Source: FEB-10 sp963710645 | Lineage (GTDB): Bacteria > Acidobacteriota > Thermoanaerobaculia > Thermoanaerobaculales > Sulfomarinibacteraceae | DNA length: 64,000 nucleotides | Reading direction: 5' to 3' | NCBI GenBank assembly: GCA_963710645.1 | Contig: CAVQBD010000001.1 | Location: 248,001 to 312,000, forward strand | Shown: positions 9,262-16,464 of the stretch, piece by piece | Numbering within the stretch: position 1 is the stretch's first letter | How the letters are laid out: every line of letters starts with the position of its first letter | The notes under the pieces: model-generated | Seen by the model: the letters and a program-made list of their open reading frames with translations, nothing else | Databases searched by the model: none | Told to the model about the DNA's origin: nothing | Position numbers and translations under genes: made by a program

Positions 9262-9351
9262 ATGAAGCGAGCTGGGGTGGCGGTGTCGGTGATGACAGTG
9301 TTCTGGTTTGCCTGGTCCTCGTTCTATCCCAATACCCAGGTCGTCGAATAG
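9262..9351 (+). CDS. Possible small membrane peptide
   Basis: A 29-residue frame, MKRAGVAVSVMTVFWFAWSS followed by a short polar end, with a strong gggagg ribosome site 5 bases before the ATG. Basic start plus one hydrophobic stretch would suit a tiny membrane peptide or leader. Support is only the ribosome site and composition; the frame is open upstream, so it could be chance. Confidence 0.25.
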   Translation: MKRAGVAVSVMTVFWFAWSSFYPNTQVVE

Positions 9352-9504
9352 CCCGCACCTCTCACCAAGTTTGGTCACGAAGGCGCAATGGGCGGGCGTG
9401 CCCCTTTGGGCACCTTCAAGTTGTAGGTTACAAGTTAAACGTTGGGTTCATCCGGGAAAACGTGAGGTGGGGCTTCTGCGTGCCCATCCCCGTGCGGGGA
9501 CCCA

Positions 9505-9705
9505 GGCGGCAGGGGCAGCGACGGCAATTAGGGACAGCGTCCATGATCGGCGGCTGCGTCAGCAATCAGGGGCCGCGGCGGTGTTTAGCGGCGATTGCCC
9601 AAAATTGCGGTCGCTGATCACCGATGCTGCCATCTGCCCCGGACACCGGTTGCTGTCCCTGTCCCCGCCGCTGCCGACTGCCGCTGATCGCTGTCCCTCA
9701 GAGCG
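9505..9705. repeat. Imperfect long inverted repeat region
   Basis: ggcaggggcagcgacggc plus agggacagc at about 9507-9538 is largely complementary to gctgtccctgtccccgccg plus gctgccgactgccg at about 9651-9683. The stretch between also has partial self-complementarity (gcgattgcc / ggtcgctga). No convincing gene lies here. It is probably structured DNA or RNA belonging to the element upstream of the S23 gene. Confidence 0.45.
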
Positions 9706-9743
9706 CGTCGCGATCACCCCCGGGTCGTTCGCTGGGAGGGAAT

Positions 9744-9817
9744 CGTCGATCTGTTTCCGGATGTCAAGGGCAAGACAAGTCGTCGGACGACCCTTGACAT
9801 CCGGAAACAGATCGACG
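9744..9817. repeat. Perfect 27-bp hairpin directly upstream of the S23/IVP gene
   Basis: The left arm 9744-9770 and right arm 9791-9817 are exact reverse complements over 27 bases (right arm starts cccttgacatccgg). A 20-base loop separates them and contains a small inner hairpin tcgtc-g-gacga. The hairpin ends 13 bases before the ATG, so transcripts through it would carry a strong stem just ahead of the ribosome site ggagaag. Confidence 0.9.
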
Positions 9818-9830
9818 TCGGGAGAAGTCA

Positions 9831-10205
9831 ATGAACGACCCGGAGGTGATCATGATCGACGCGTGCCGAGGCAACCAACTCATCGTCTACGGCAAGGCCA
9901 TCGAAGCTGCCGGGGAAGCCATCTCCCTCGTCAGACGGGTGCCGGCTCCCCTCAAGAGCCTCGCCGATCAGGTGATCAGATCGGCGTCATCGGTTCCCGC
10001 CAATATTGCAGAAGGCCACGGCCGAACGGGCCGGGATCGGCTCCATCACTGGCGGATCGCCTACGGCTCCGCGAAGGAGGTCGACTGCCATCTTCGCCTC
10101 TTGGTTCACGCCGGCGCGATCGACTCCACTCGCGCGAACGCATCGCTGCAGCTCTTCGATCAAGTCCGTGCCATGACCTGGCGTTTGCTCAACCCAAAGT
10201 GCTGA
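9831..10205 (+). CDS. Four-helix-bundle protein, S23 / 23S rRNA intervening-sequence family
   Basis: A 124-residue protein of the S23/IVP family (four-helix bundle, pentamer-forming in known members). The diagnostic centre is present: LADQVIRSASSVPANIAEGHGR, with later helices (AYGSAKEVDCHLRLLVHAG). The family is encoded inside some spirochaete rRNA intervening sequences, in diversity-generating retroelements (as Avd) and in scattered chromosomal sites; its function outside retroelements is unknown. No rRNA or reverse transcriptase is nearby. The ATG is 10 bases after ggagaag. The gene sits just after a perfect hairpin and inside the inverted-repeat-bounded segment 9412-10372. Confidence 0.9.
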   Translation: MNDPEVIMIDACRGNQLIVYGKAIEAAGEAISLVRRVPAPLKSLADQVIRSASSVPANIAEGHGRTGRDRLHHWRIAYGSAKEVDCHLRLLVHAGAIDSTRANASLQLFDQVRAMTWRLLNPKC

Positions 10206-10292
10206 TTGGAACTCATTCCACAGGCCTTTCTGGCTGCTGTCGCGGGTAGGCTCCACCACTGCACACGAGATCGGTGCGAGTGGACATTCCGA

Positions 10293-10327
10293 ATTTCACA
10301 TTTCACATTTTTCATTTCTAATTCAAC
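10293..10327. repeat. Heptamer array (atttcac family)
   Basis: Five 7-base units: atttcac, atttcac, atttttc, atttcta, attcaac. It lies between the S23 gene and the right inverted repeat of its element. Confidence 0.75.
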
Positions 10328-10400
10328 CACTGTCCATCTCGCGGAAATCCGGATGAGCCCAACGTTGAAGGTTTCCACCCTCCCTCCCGGGACGAGAGCG

Positions 10401-10485
10401 GGCGCGCGTGCCGGTGCCACGCACCGTCGAAATCGAATCGCAGCAGCAGGTCGATACATCTGCGGCGGTGCCTAGCACCGACATG
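10401..10485 (-). repeat. Dispersed palindromic repeat, copy 2 (REP-like)
   Basis: Reverse-orientation copy of the element at 2311-2399, with end palindromes ggtgccacgcacc and ggtgcctagcacc and a shared interior. It lies at the 3' end of the histidine kinase gene and just outside the S23 element. Confidence 0.75.
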
Positions 10486-10499
10486 CAGGTCGTCATCTG

Positions 10500-12239
10500 C
10501 TATGCCAAGGGAAGCGTCAACTCGAAGGTCGCGCCCGCGCCGGAACCATCGACGAGTCGCAGATCGCCTTCCTGGGCGAGGGCCAGCGAGCGCGCCAGGG
10601 CCAGACCGAGACCGAGACCGGCCGGCGCATCGGGATCCGCGGGGCGTTGGAAGGGGCTGAACAGTCCGTGCCTGGCGCGACGACTGATTCCGGGCCCGTT
10701 GTCCGCCACGGTGACGCGGGCGGAAGGTGGGTCTGCCACCAATCGCACCACCACCCTACGATCCGATCTGGAGCGACTGTACTTCTCCGCATTATCGAGC
10801 AGATTGATGAGGATCTGACACACGGCATCGCGATCGAAACAGGTCGGCGGGAAATTCTCTTCGATGTGGAGATCCACCGCCACTCCGGCGTCCTCGAGCC
10901 CCGGTCGAACCCGGTTGATACACGCCGCAACGGCTTCTCCAAGTGCGCCGACCGAGGGGTTGGCCAGTGGCGCGCCCCGCTCCAGTCGCGAGAGATCGAG
11001 CATGTTGGAGACGACCCTCCCGAGACGCTGCGTCTCCGGCAGGATCCGAGCCGCGTAGGTTGGCCAGCGTTCGGGGTCGCCAAGCCCCTCAGCTAACATC
11101 TCGCCGTGAAGCCGCAACGAGGTCAATGGAGTCTTGAGCTCGTGCGCGGCGGCGGCGGCGAATCTCGCCCGCTGACGGGCGATCCGGTCGGTCTGAGCGA
11201 CGATGGCGACCACGGCGAGGGCGGCAAGGAGGGCTCCGGCCGAGGTGAAACCGAAGGCCCGACGAAACTGGCGCACGATCTCTCGGCCCTCGGCATCCGC
11301 CGAGGCCATCGCCGGACCGGCGTCCACCTCGAGCTGCCACTCGGTGTCCGCCACACCGACCGCGACTGTGCCCGGCTCCGCTGGCGAAGCCGGCAGGAAA
11401 GAAGCTCGTGCCCCGAGCCATTCCCCGACGCCGGCTGCGCCCACCACAAAGCCCTGGACCAGCAGTCCGTTGGGTGTCGTGACCCGCCTGAGGGCCGCCA
11501 GTGACGGACCGCTGCCCAATACGATCGTGTGCCAGCGCAGAATTCCGACCCTGATGACCACATCGCCGGAGGCCTGGCCGTCCGGGGCGGTGGGTTGCGA
11601 TCGTGCGTCCGACGATCTCCCGGTGAGTTCGGCATAGACCGCGTCGGCGAGGTCGATCTGCTCCCAGGTGTCCTGGTCGAGCACCATCAGCTGGTCCCCG
11701 TCATCGAGATCGATGCCGCGGGCGTCTTCGGGTGCGCCCAATCTGGCGACTACGAAACCGTTCTGGAGTTCGGTCAACGCTTCACAGAAATGGCTGAATC
11801 CCTCGTCGGTGCTGAGTTCCGGAAAGCGCTCGCTCACGGTGGGAACACTGACTGCGCCCAGTTCGTCGATCTGGAAGTGAGCCCAGATCAGGGGATCGGA
11901 GGCGCCGCTGGCGAGAGGGGAGGTTGTCACCGCCAAGCCCTGGGCCGCACCCCGCGGGTCATGATAGAGGTTCTGGTAGTGGTAGAAGGGCCGCGCCGAC
12001 TCCCGCGCCCTCATGGATTCGAGGCGTTCGCCGAGCCTGTCGGCTCCCATGGCCACCTGCGCCTCGATCTCGGTCGTTGCGCGGTCCACGACCTCCTGGG
12101 CCTGCCTTGACGCCTCCCTCGAACCGGTGACGTACCAGGCCACGGTGGGAGCCAGGACGGCGACCGCCACCAGCACAGAGGCCAGACCCGTCCGTCGATG
12201 ATTGAGCCAGCTCAGGCTCCCCGCAGTCCTACCGGTCAT
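10500..12239 (-). CDS. Sensor histidine kinase
   Basis: A 579-residue inner-membrane sensor. A first membrane helix (about residues 18-40) is followed by a large extracytoplasmic domain of about 300 residues with no recognised sensor fold, a second helix near 335-360 (TSAGALLAALAVVAIVA), a HisKA domain with phospho-accepting His in AAAHELKTPLTSL, and an ATPase domain (ILINLLDNAEKYS, DNGPGIS, GLGLGLALARSLA). No HAMP domain is evident. The ATG at 12239 overlaps the end of the response-regulator gene by 11 bases, so the pair is translationally coupled. The stimulus is unknown. Confidence 0.92.
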   Translation of the reverse strand: MTGRTAGSLSWLNHRRTGLASVLVAVAVLAPTVAWYVTGSREASRQAQEVVDRATTEIEAQVAMGADRLGERLESMRARESARPFYHYQNLYHDPRGAAQGLAVTTSPLASGASDPLIWAHFQIDELGAVSVPTVSERFPELSTDEGFSHFCEALTELQNGFVVARLGAPEDARGIDLDDGDQLMVLDQDTWEQIDLADAVYAELTGRSSDARSQPTAPDGQASGDVVIRVGILRWHTIVLGSGPSLAALRRVTTPNGLLVQGFVVGAAGVGEWLGARASFLPASPAEPGTVAVGVADTEWQLEVDAGPAMASADAEGREIVRQFRRAFGFTSAGALLAALAVVAIVAQTDRIARQRARFAAAAAHELKTPLTSLRLHGEMLAEGLGDPERWPTYAARILPETQRLGRVVSNMLDLSRLERGAPLANPSVGALGEAVAACINRVRPGLEDAGVAVDLHIEENFPPTCFDRDAVCQILINLLDNAEKYSRSRSDRRVVVRLVADPPSARVTVADNGPGISRRARHGLFSPFQRPADPDAPAGLGLGLALARSLALAQEGDLRLVDGSGAGATFELTLPLA

Positions 12240-12918
12240 CGGACTGGCCCCACGCGTAGCCCGTCCCGGTGACGGTGACCACGATCTCGGGGTCGGCGGG
12301 GTCTCGCTCGATCTTCTGCCGGAGCTTGGCAATGGTCATATCCACCGTCCGCGTCTGCAGATCACCGCTCGCGCCCCAGATCTTCTCTAGAAGCTCGGAT
12401 CGGCTGACCGCCCGGGTCCGGTGGAGGTAGAGCCAGCGCAGGATGCCCACCTCCCGGGGGGTCAATGCCACCGATTCTCCGCTTCTTTGGACGATGTGTC
12501 GCCCGAGATCGATCCGGCAATCGGCGATCTCCACGATCTCCTCGGCTGCCGGCTGCCGGTCGGTCCGGCGGGAAAAGGCCTCGACCCTCGCCAACAGTTC
12601 CCGGACGCCGAATGGTTTGGAAACGTAGTCATCTGCCCCTGCGGACAGACCGGCGACCTTGTCGTCCTCGGAGCCACGGGCGGTGAGCATCAGGATCTGG
12701 AGGTCCGGCCGCGAGAGGCGAAGCCTGCGGCACACCTCCAACCCATCCAAACCCGGCAGCATGAGGTCGAGAACCACCAGGTCGAAGGAGCCGTGGGTGC
12801 CCATCTCGAGCCCGGACGGACCGTCCGCAGCTGCCTCAACCTGATGGCCGGCGGCCGCCAACAGATCGTGGAGGCCTTCGCGCAGCGTCCGTTCGTCCTC
12901 GACGATCAGGATCCTCAT
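12229..12918 (-). CDS. OmpR-family response regulator
   Basis: A 229-residue DNA-binding regulator. The N-terminal receiver has the acidic pair near 9-10 (VEDE), phospho-acceptor Asp in DLVVLDLMLPGLDG, and Lys in DDYVSKPFG. The C-terminal winged helix has LTPREVGILRWLYLHRTRAVSR and RTVDMTIAKLRQKIE. It precedes and overlaps its kinase gene. Targets are not identifiable from this window. Confidence 0.95.
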   Translation of the reverse strand: MRILIVEDERTLREGLHDLLAAAGHQVEAAADGPSGLEMGTHGSFDLVVLDLMLPGLDGLEVCRRLRLSRPDLQILMLTARGSEDDKVAGLSAGADDYVSKPFGVRELLARVEAFSRRTDRQPAAEEIVEIADCRIDLGRHIVQRSGESVALTPREVGILRWLYLHRTRAVSRSELLEKIWGASGDLQTRTVDMTIAKLRQKIERDPADPEIVVTVTGTGYAWGQSDDR

Positions 12919-12983
12919 GCCGTTTTAGGATATCGAAGACAGGCCGGATCTGCTGTCACGATCCTGTAAATCACCAGGTCGAA

Positions 12984-13143
12984 TTCTTAATTCTTAGTTC
13001 TTAATTCTGAATGGTATACGCTCGTCTCAGATGGGTGGGGGAGGTTATGGGCGGGTTTTGGGGATCAACCTCACCGTGTCCATGGGGGATTGGCGGGAGT
13101 GGGCGAGAACTCAACATTCAAAATTCAAAATTGAGAATTCGAA
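12984..13143. repeat. Facing heptamer arrays upstream of lepA
   Basis: The left array 12984-13011 reads ttcttaa, ttcttag, ttcttaa, ttctgaa. The right array 13116-13143 reads attcaaa, attcaaa, attgaga, attcgaa. The right array ends 15 bases before the lepA ATG. About 100 bases of G-rich sequence lie between. The divergent promoters for lepA and the response regulator must be in or next to this stretch, but I cannot place them. Confidence 0.7.
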
Positions 13144-13158
13144 CCGTTTTGACGGATA

Positions 13159-14994
13159 ATGCCGACCGCGACCCAAGGCGTCGCTCGAGGAATTGATTTG
13201 GACAACATGCGATCCTTCTGCATCATCGCCCACATCGACCATGGCAAGTCGACCCTTGCCGATCGCCTCATTCAGTACTGCGGAGGTGTCGCAGATCGTG
13301 AGTTTCGTGACCAGATCCTCGACTCCATGGACATCGAGCGCGAGCGAGGCATCACCATCAAGTCCAATACGGTGACCCTGAACTACACCGCCCGCAACGG
13401 CCAGATCTACCTTCTCAATCTGATCGACACCCCCGGCCACGTGGACTTCTCCCACGAAGTTCGGCGGTCGCTCATGTCCTGTGAGGGCGCTCTTCTGCTG
13501 GTGGACGCCTCCCAGGGAGTTGAAGCGCAGACCGTGGCCAACATGTACCTCGCGCTGGAGTACGACCTCGAAATCGTCCCTGTGATCAACAAGATCGATC
13601 TTCCCTCCGCCGACATCGAGCGGGTCAAGACGGAGATCGAGGAGGACCTCGGCCTTGACGCTGAAGATGCTGTCCTCTGTTCGGCCAAGGACGGGACGGG
13701 CATCGAAGATGTTCTGGAAGCCATCGTCCACCGGTTGCCGGCGCCGTCAGGTGAGCCTGAGGCGCCCCTCCAGGCGCTGATCTTCGACGCCCAGTACGAT
13801 TCCTACCGCGGTGCAGTGTTGCTGGTTCGGGTGATGGAGGGCACCCTCCGTCCCAAACAGCGGATCCGACTCATGCACACCGACCTGGAGTATGACGTGG
13901 AGGAGGTGGGGTTGCTCCAGCTCAAGCGTGTGTCGACGTCGAAGCTCGCGGCCGGAGCGGTGGGCTATGTCATCGCCGGGGTCAAGTCGGTGTCGGATAT
14001 CGCCGTCGGCGACACCATCACCGACGCCGCCCGGCCGGCGGCCGAGCCCATCCCGGGTTATCGAGAGGCCAAACCGGTGGTCTTCTCGTCGATCTACCCA
14101 ATGTCCAATGACGAGTACCAGGATCTGGCCAAGGCCCTCGACAAGCTCAAACTCAACGACGCGGCTCTCACCTACGAGAAGGACTCGTCGTCGGCGCTGG
14201 GGTTTGGTTTTCGATGTGGATTCCTCGGCCTGCTCCATCTCGAGGTGGTCCAGGAGAGGTTGCTTCGGGAGTACGATCTGTCGCTCATCTTGTCGGCGCC
14301 GTCGGTGCGCTACCGGATCACCCTTGCAGAGGGTTCGGTGCGCTGGGTGGACAACCCGACGGAGTACCCGGACCCCGGCTCTATCGAGCGAGCCGAGGAA
14401 CCATTCATCAAGGCGTCGGTCATGATGCCCGAACGGTACGTGGGTCCGGTGATGGAGCTGTGTCGTGATCGGCGGGGCGCCAATACGACCTTTACCTACC
14501 TCGCGGTGGGCCGGGTGGAGCTGACATCGGAAATGCCCCTGGCCGACGTTCTCTTTGACTTTTACGATCGGCTCAAGTCGGTCACTCAAGGCTATGGCTC
14601 CTTTGACTACGAATTGTTGGACTACCGCGACACAGACCTGGTCAAGGTGGATGTTCTGGTCAACGGCGAAAGCGTGGACGCGCTGTCGCAACTGGTCCAT
14701 CGCGACAAGGCGCGGCCGCGGGCGCTGCATTACTGCGAGCGTCTCGCCGAGACGATACCCAAGCAGCAGTACAAGATCGCCATCCAGGGAGCCATCGGCG
14801 GAAATGTCATTGCCCGTACCACCATCAACGCTTTCCGCAAAGACGTGACCGCCAAGTGTTATGGCGGCGACATCACCCGCAAACGCAAGCTCTTGGAGAA
14901 GCAGAAGAAGGGCAAGAAGCGGATGAAGATGGTGGGCAACGTGGAGATCCCCCAGTCGGCCTTCGTCGCGGTCCTCAAGACCGACAAAGACTAA
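13159..14994 (+). CDS. lepA: Elongation factor 4 (LepA) GTPase
   Basis: A 611-residue translational GTPase of normal length that back-translocates stalled ribosomes or assists initiation. Visible motifs: P-loop AHIDHGKST, RERGITIKSNTV (switch I), DTPGHVDF (G3), NKIDLP (G4), and the LepA-specific C-terminal end (YGGDITRKRKLLEKQKKGKKRMK). It is followed by hemW, a pairing common in bacteria. The ATG lies 15 bases downstream of a heptamer array with no obvious ribosome site. Confidence 0.98.
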   Translation: MPTATQGVARGIDLDNMRSFCIIAHIDHGKSTLADRLIQYCGGVADREFRDQILDSMDIERERGITIKSNTVTLNYTARNGQIYLLNLIDTPGHVDFSHEVRRSLMSCEGALLLVDASQGVEAQTVANMYLALEYDLEIVPVINKIDLPSADIERVKTEIEEDLGLDAEDAVLCSAKDGTGIEDVLEAIVHRLPAPSGEPEAPLQALIFDAQYDSYRGAVLLVRVMEGTLRPKQRIRLMHTDLEYDVEEVGLLQLKRVSTSKLAAGAVGYVIAGVKSVSDIAVGDTITDAARPAAEPIPGYREAKPVVFSSIYPMSNDEYQDLAKALDKLKLNDAALTYEKDSSSALGFGFRCGFLGLLHLEVVQERLLREYDLSLILSAPSVRYRITLAEGSVRWVDNPTEYPDPGSIERAEEPFIKASVMMPERYVGPVMELCRDRRGANTTFTYLAVGRVELTSEMPLADVLFDFYDRLKSVTQGYGSFDYELLDYRDTDLVKVDVLVNGESVDALSQLVHRDKARPRALHYCERLAETIPKQQYKIAIQGAIGGNVIARTTINAFRKDVTAKCYGGDITRKRKLLEKQKKGKKRMKMVGNVEIPQSAFVAVLKTDKD

Positions 14995-15000
14995 TGCGAA

Positions 15001-15088
15001 ATTCGAAAGGCGGAATTCGAATAGGAGACGTCATCGCGCGAAAGTTGCGGGGCCGACATCGAATTTCGAATTTCGAATTTCGAATTTT
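15001..15088. repeat. Inverted heptamer arrays between lepA and hemW
   Basis: attcgaa occurs at 15001-15007 and 15015-15021; the reverse-complement unit tcgaatt is repeated four times at 15059-15086. The arrays can pair around about 36 bases. They fill the gap between the lepA stop and the hemW start, so hemW translation starts just past the repeats. Confidence 0.8.
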
Positions 15089-15103
15089 CCCCTCCCGTTG
15101 AGC

Positions 15104-16255
15104 ATGAACAGGGCTGGCCTCTACATCCACGTTCCATTTTGCACCTCGGTCTGTCCGTACTGCGATTTCGCGGTCACAATTGCCGGCTCTCATCGGCGCG
15201 AAAGCTATCTGCGGGGCGTCGACGCCGAGGCGGCCCTTCGCTCGGATGTGTCTCTGGTCTTCGACACGGTGTATCTGGGTGGCGGGACTCCTTCCAGTCT
15301 GGAAGATGATCAACTGCATGGTCTGCTGGCCGGCATTCGCCGCCACCTGATGGTGTCGTCCACGGCGCAGCTCTTCCTCGAGATCAACCCGGAGGACGTG
15401 ACGGCGGACTCCGTCTCGGTGTGGCGCGATCTCGGAGTGCACACGGTGAGCCTCGGCGTGCAGTCATTCGACGACGAGACGCTTCAACAACTCGGCAGAC
15501 GTCATTCGGCGGATCAGGGGCGCCGGGCCCTGGACGCGCTCCAGGGCGCCGGTTTCGCATCGGTCTCCATCGACCTGATCTACGGCGTGGAGGGCCAGAC
15601 CGCCGAGGACTGGCGAGGGCAGCTGGAGGAGGTCGCCGGCCGTCGCGTGGAACACCTCTCGTGCTATCAGTTGACCGTTCACGGTGGAACCATCCTCGGT
15701 CGGCGACTGGCCGCCGGCCGGGTCACCGAGCTTCCTTTGGAGGCGCAGGCCGAGCTGTTTCTGCTCACCCACTTGATCTTGGCGGACAACGGCTACGAAG
15801 GTTATGAGGTGTCGAATTTCGCTTCAGCGCCTGAGCATCGGTCCGCCCACAACATGGGGTATTGGAACCACGATCCCTATCTGGGCCTTGGACCGTCGGC
15901 ACATTCCTTCGTCGGACGCCGTCGCTGGTGGAATCGCCGCAAGCTGCGTCTCTGGCAGAGCGAAGTGGACAGCGGCCGGCTTCCCGAAGGGGGGAGTGAG
16001 GATTTGACCGACGAGGATCTGGCACTGGAGGCCGTCATGCTCGGTCTGCGGACCCGCGACGGCGTGGACCTGGATCGGCTGCAAAGTCGATGGGGTGTGG
16101 ACCTCGTGGCGATGAACCGGTCCACGGTGGATCGTGGTTGCCAGGACGGTCACCTCGAACTCCTGGATGGTCGGCTGCGGCCGACCCTCACCGGGATGGC
16201 CATCGCCGACACTCTTGCCAAGTCGCTCGAGGTGTCAATGAAAAGCCGCTCCTGA
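15104..16255 (+). CDS. hemW: Radical SAM heme chaperone HemW
   Basis: A 383-residue radical SAM protein. Near the N-terminus are YIHVPFC and the cluster motif CTSVCPYCDF (CxxxCxxC); then YLGGGTPS (SAM binding), VQSFDDETLQQLGR, and YEVSNFA followed by HNMGYW. The CDF ending of the cluster motif and the length fit HemW, the heme-transferring relative, better than coproporphyrinogen dehydrogenase HemN. The ATG at 15104 is preferred; an in-frame TTG lies two codons upstream. It lies downstream of lepA. Confidence 0.93.
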   Translation: MNRAGLYIHVPFCTSVCPYCDFAVTIAGSHRRESYLRGVDAEAALRSDVSLVFDTVYLGGGTPSSLEDDQLHGLLAGIRRHLMVSSTAQLFLEINPEDVTADSVSVWRDLGVHTVSLGVQSFDDETLQQLGRRHSADQGRRALDALQGAGFASVSIDLIYGVEGQTAEDWRGQLEEVAGRRVEHLSCYQLTVHGGTILGRRLAAGRVTELPLEAQAELFLLTHLILADNGYEGYEVSNFASAPEHRSAHNMGYWNHDPYLGLGPSAHSFVGRRRWWNRRKLRLWQSEVDSGRLPEGGSEDLTDEDLALEAVMLGLRTRDGVDLDRLQSRWGVDLVAMNRSTVDRGCQDGHLELLDGRLRPTLTGMAIADTLAKSLEVSMKSRS

Positions 16256-16464
16256 TCGCAAAAAGAAAGACAAACGATGACGAAACGCCCCCACAACAAG
16301 CTCGCTGTGGACTCTGGCCACGGGATGCGGACCATGGAACCGGTCGTTGGCCGGCCTGGTCAAAGAGGGAGTGGTGAGCCGGGATGAGACTCTGGCGGGT
16401 GCTTTTCTGCCCCAGGAGTTCGAGCGCGCCTTGAACCACTGACGCCCGCTGCTATCCTTGCCTC
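16256..16464. other. Gap without a recognisable gene
   Basis: Between hemW and the kinase fusion I see no conserved gene. A short frame ending at 16443 (GLVKEGVVSRDETLAGAFLP then EFERALNH) reads like the tail of a protein but has no intact upstream part in any frame. It may be a gene remnant. Confidence 0.4.

Larger units (their letters stand above)
9412..10372. mobile_element. Candidate element bounded by inverted repeats and carrying the S23/IVP gene
   Basis: The left end reads accttcaa (9412-9419), 20 extra bases, then cgttgggttcatccgg (9440-9455). The right end (10349-10372), read on the other strand, gives accttcaa joined directly to cgttgggctcatccgg: 23 of 24 bases identical apart from the 20-base insertion. 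Inside are an imperfect inverted repeat (about 9505-9705), a perfect 27-bp hairpin (9744-9817), the four-helix-bundle gene and a heptamer array (10293-10327). No transposase is encoded. S23-type proteins are known from rRNA intervening sequences and other hairpin-bounded insertions, so a mobile or once-mobile unit is inferred. Confidence 0.5.

Noticed and set aside
9831..10205. Diversity-generating retroelement accessory gene (avd)
   Set aside because: The protein family fits, but there is no reverse transcriptase, template repeat or variable repeat in the window.
16378..16443. Short gene tail before the kinase fusion
   Set aside because: Only about 25 residues read like protein and no upstream portion is found in any frame; noted as a possible remnant, not annotated as a gene.
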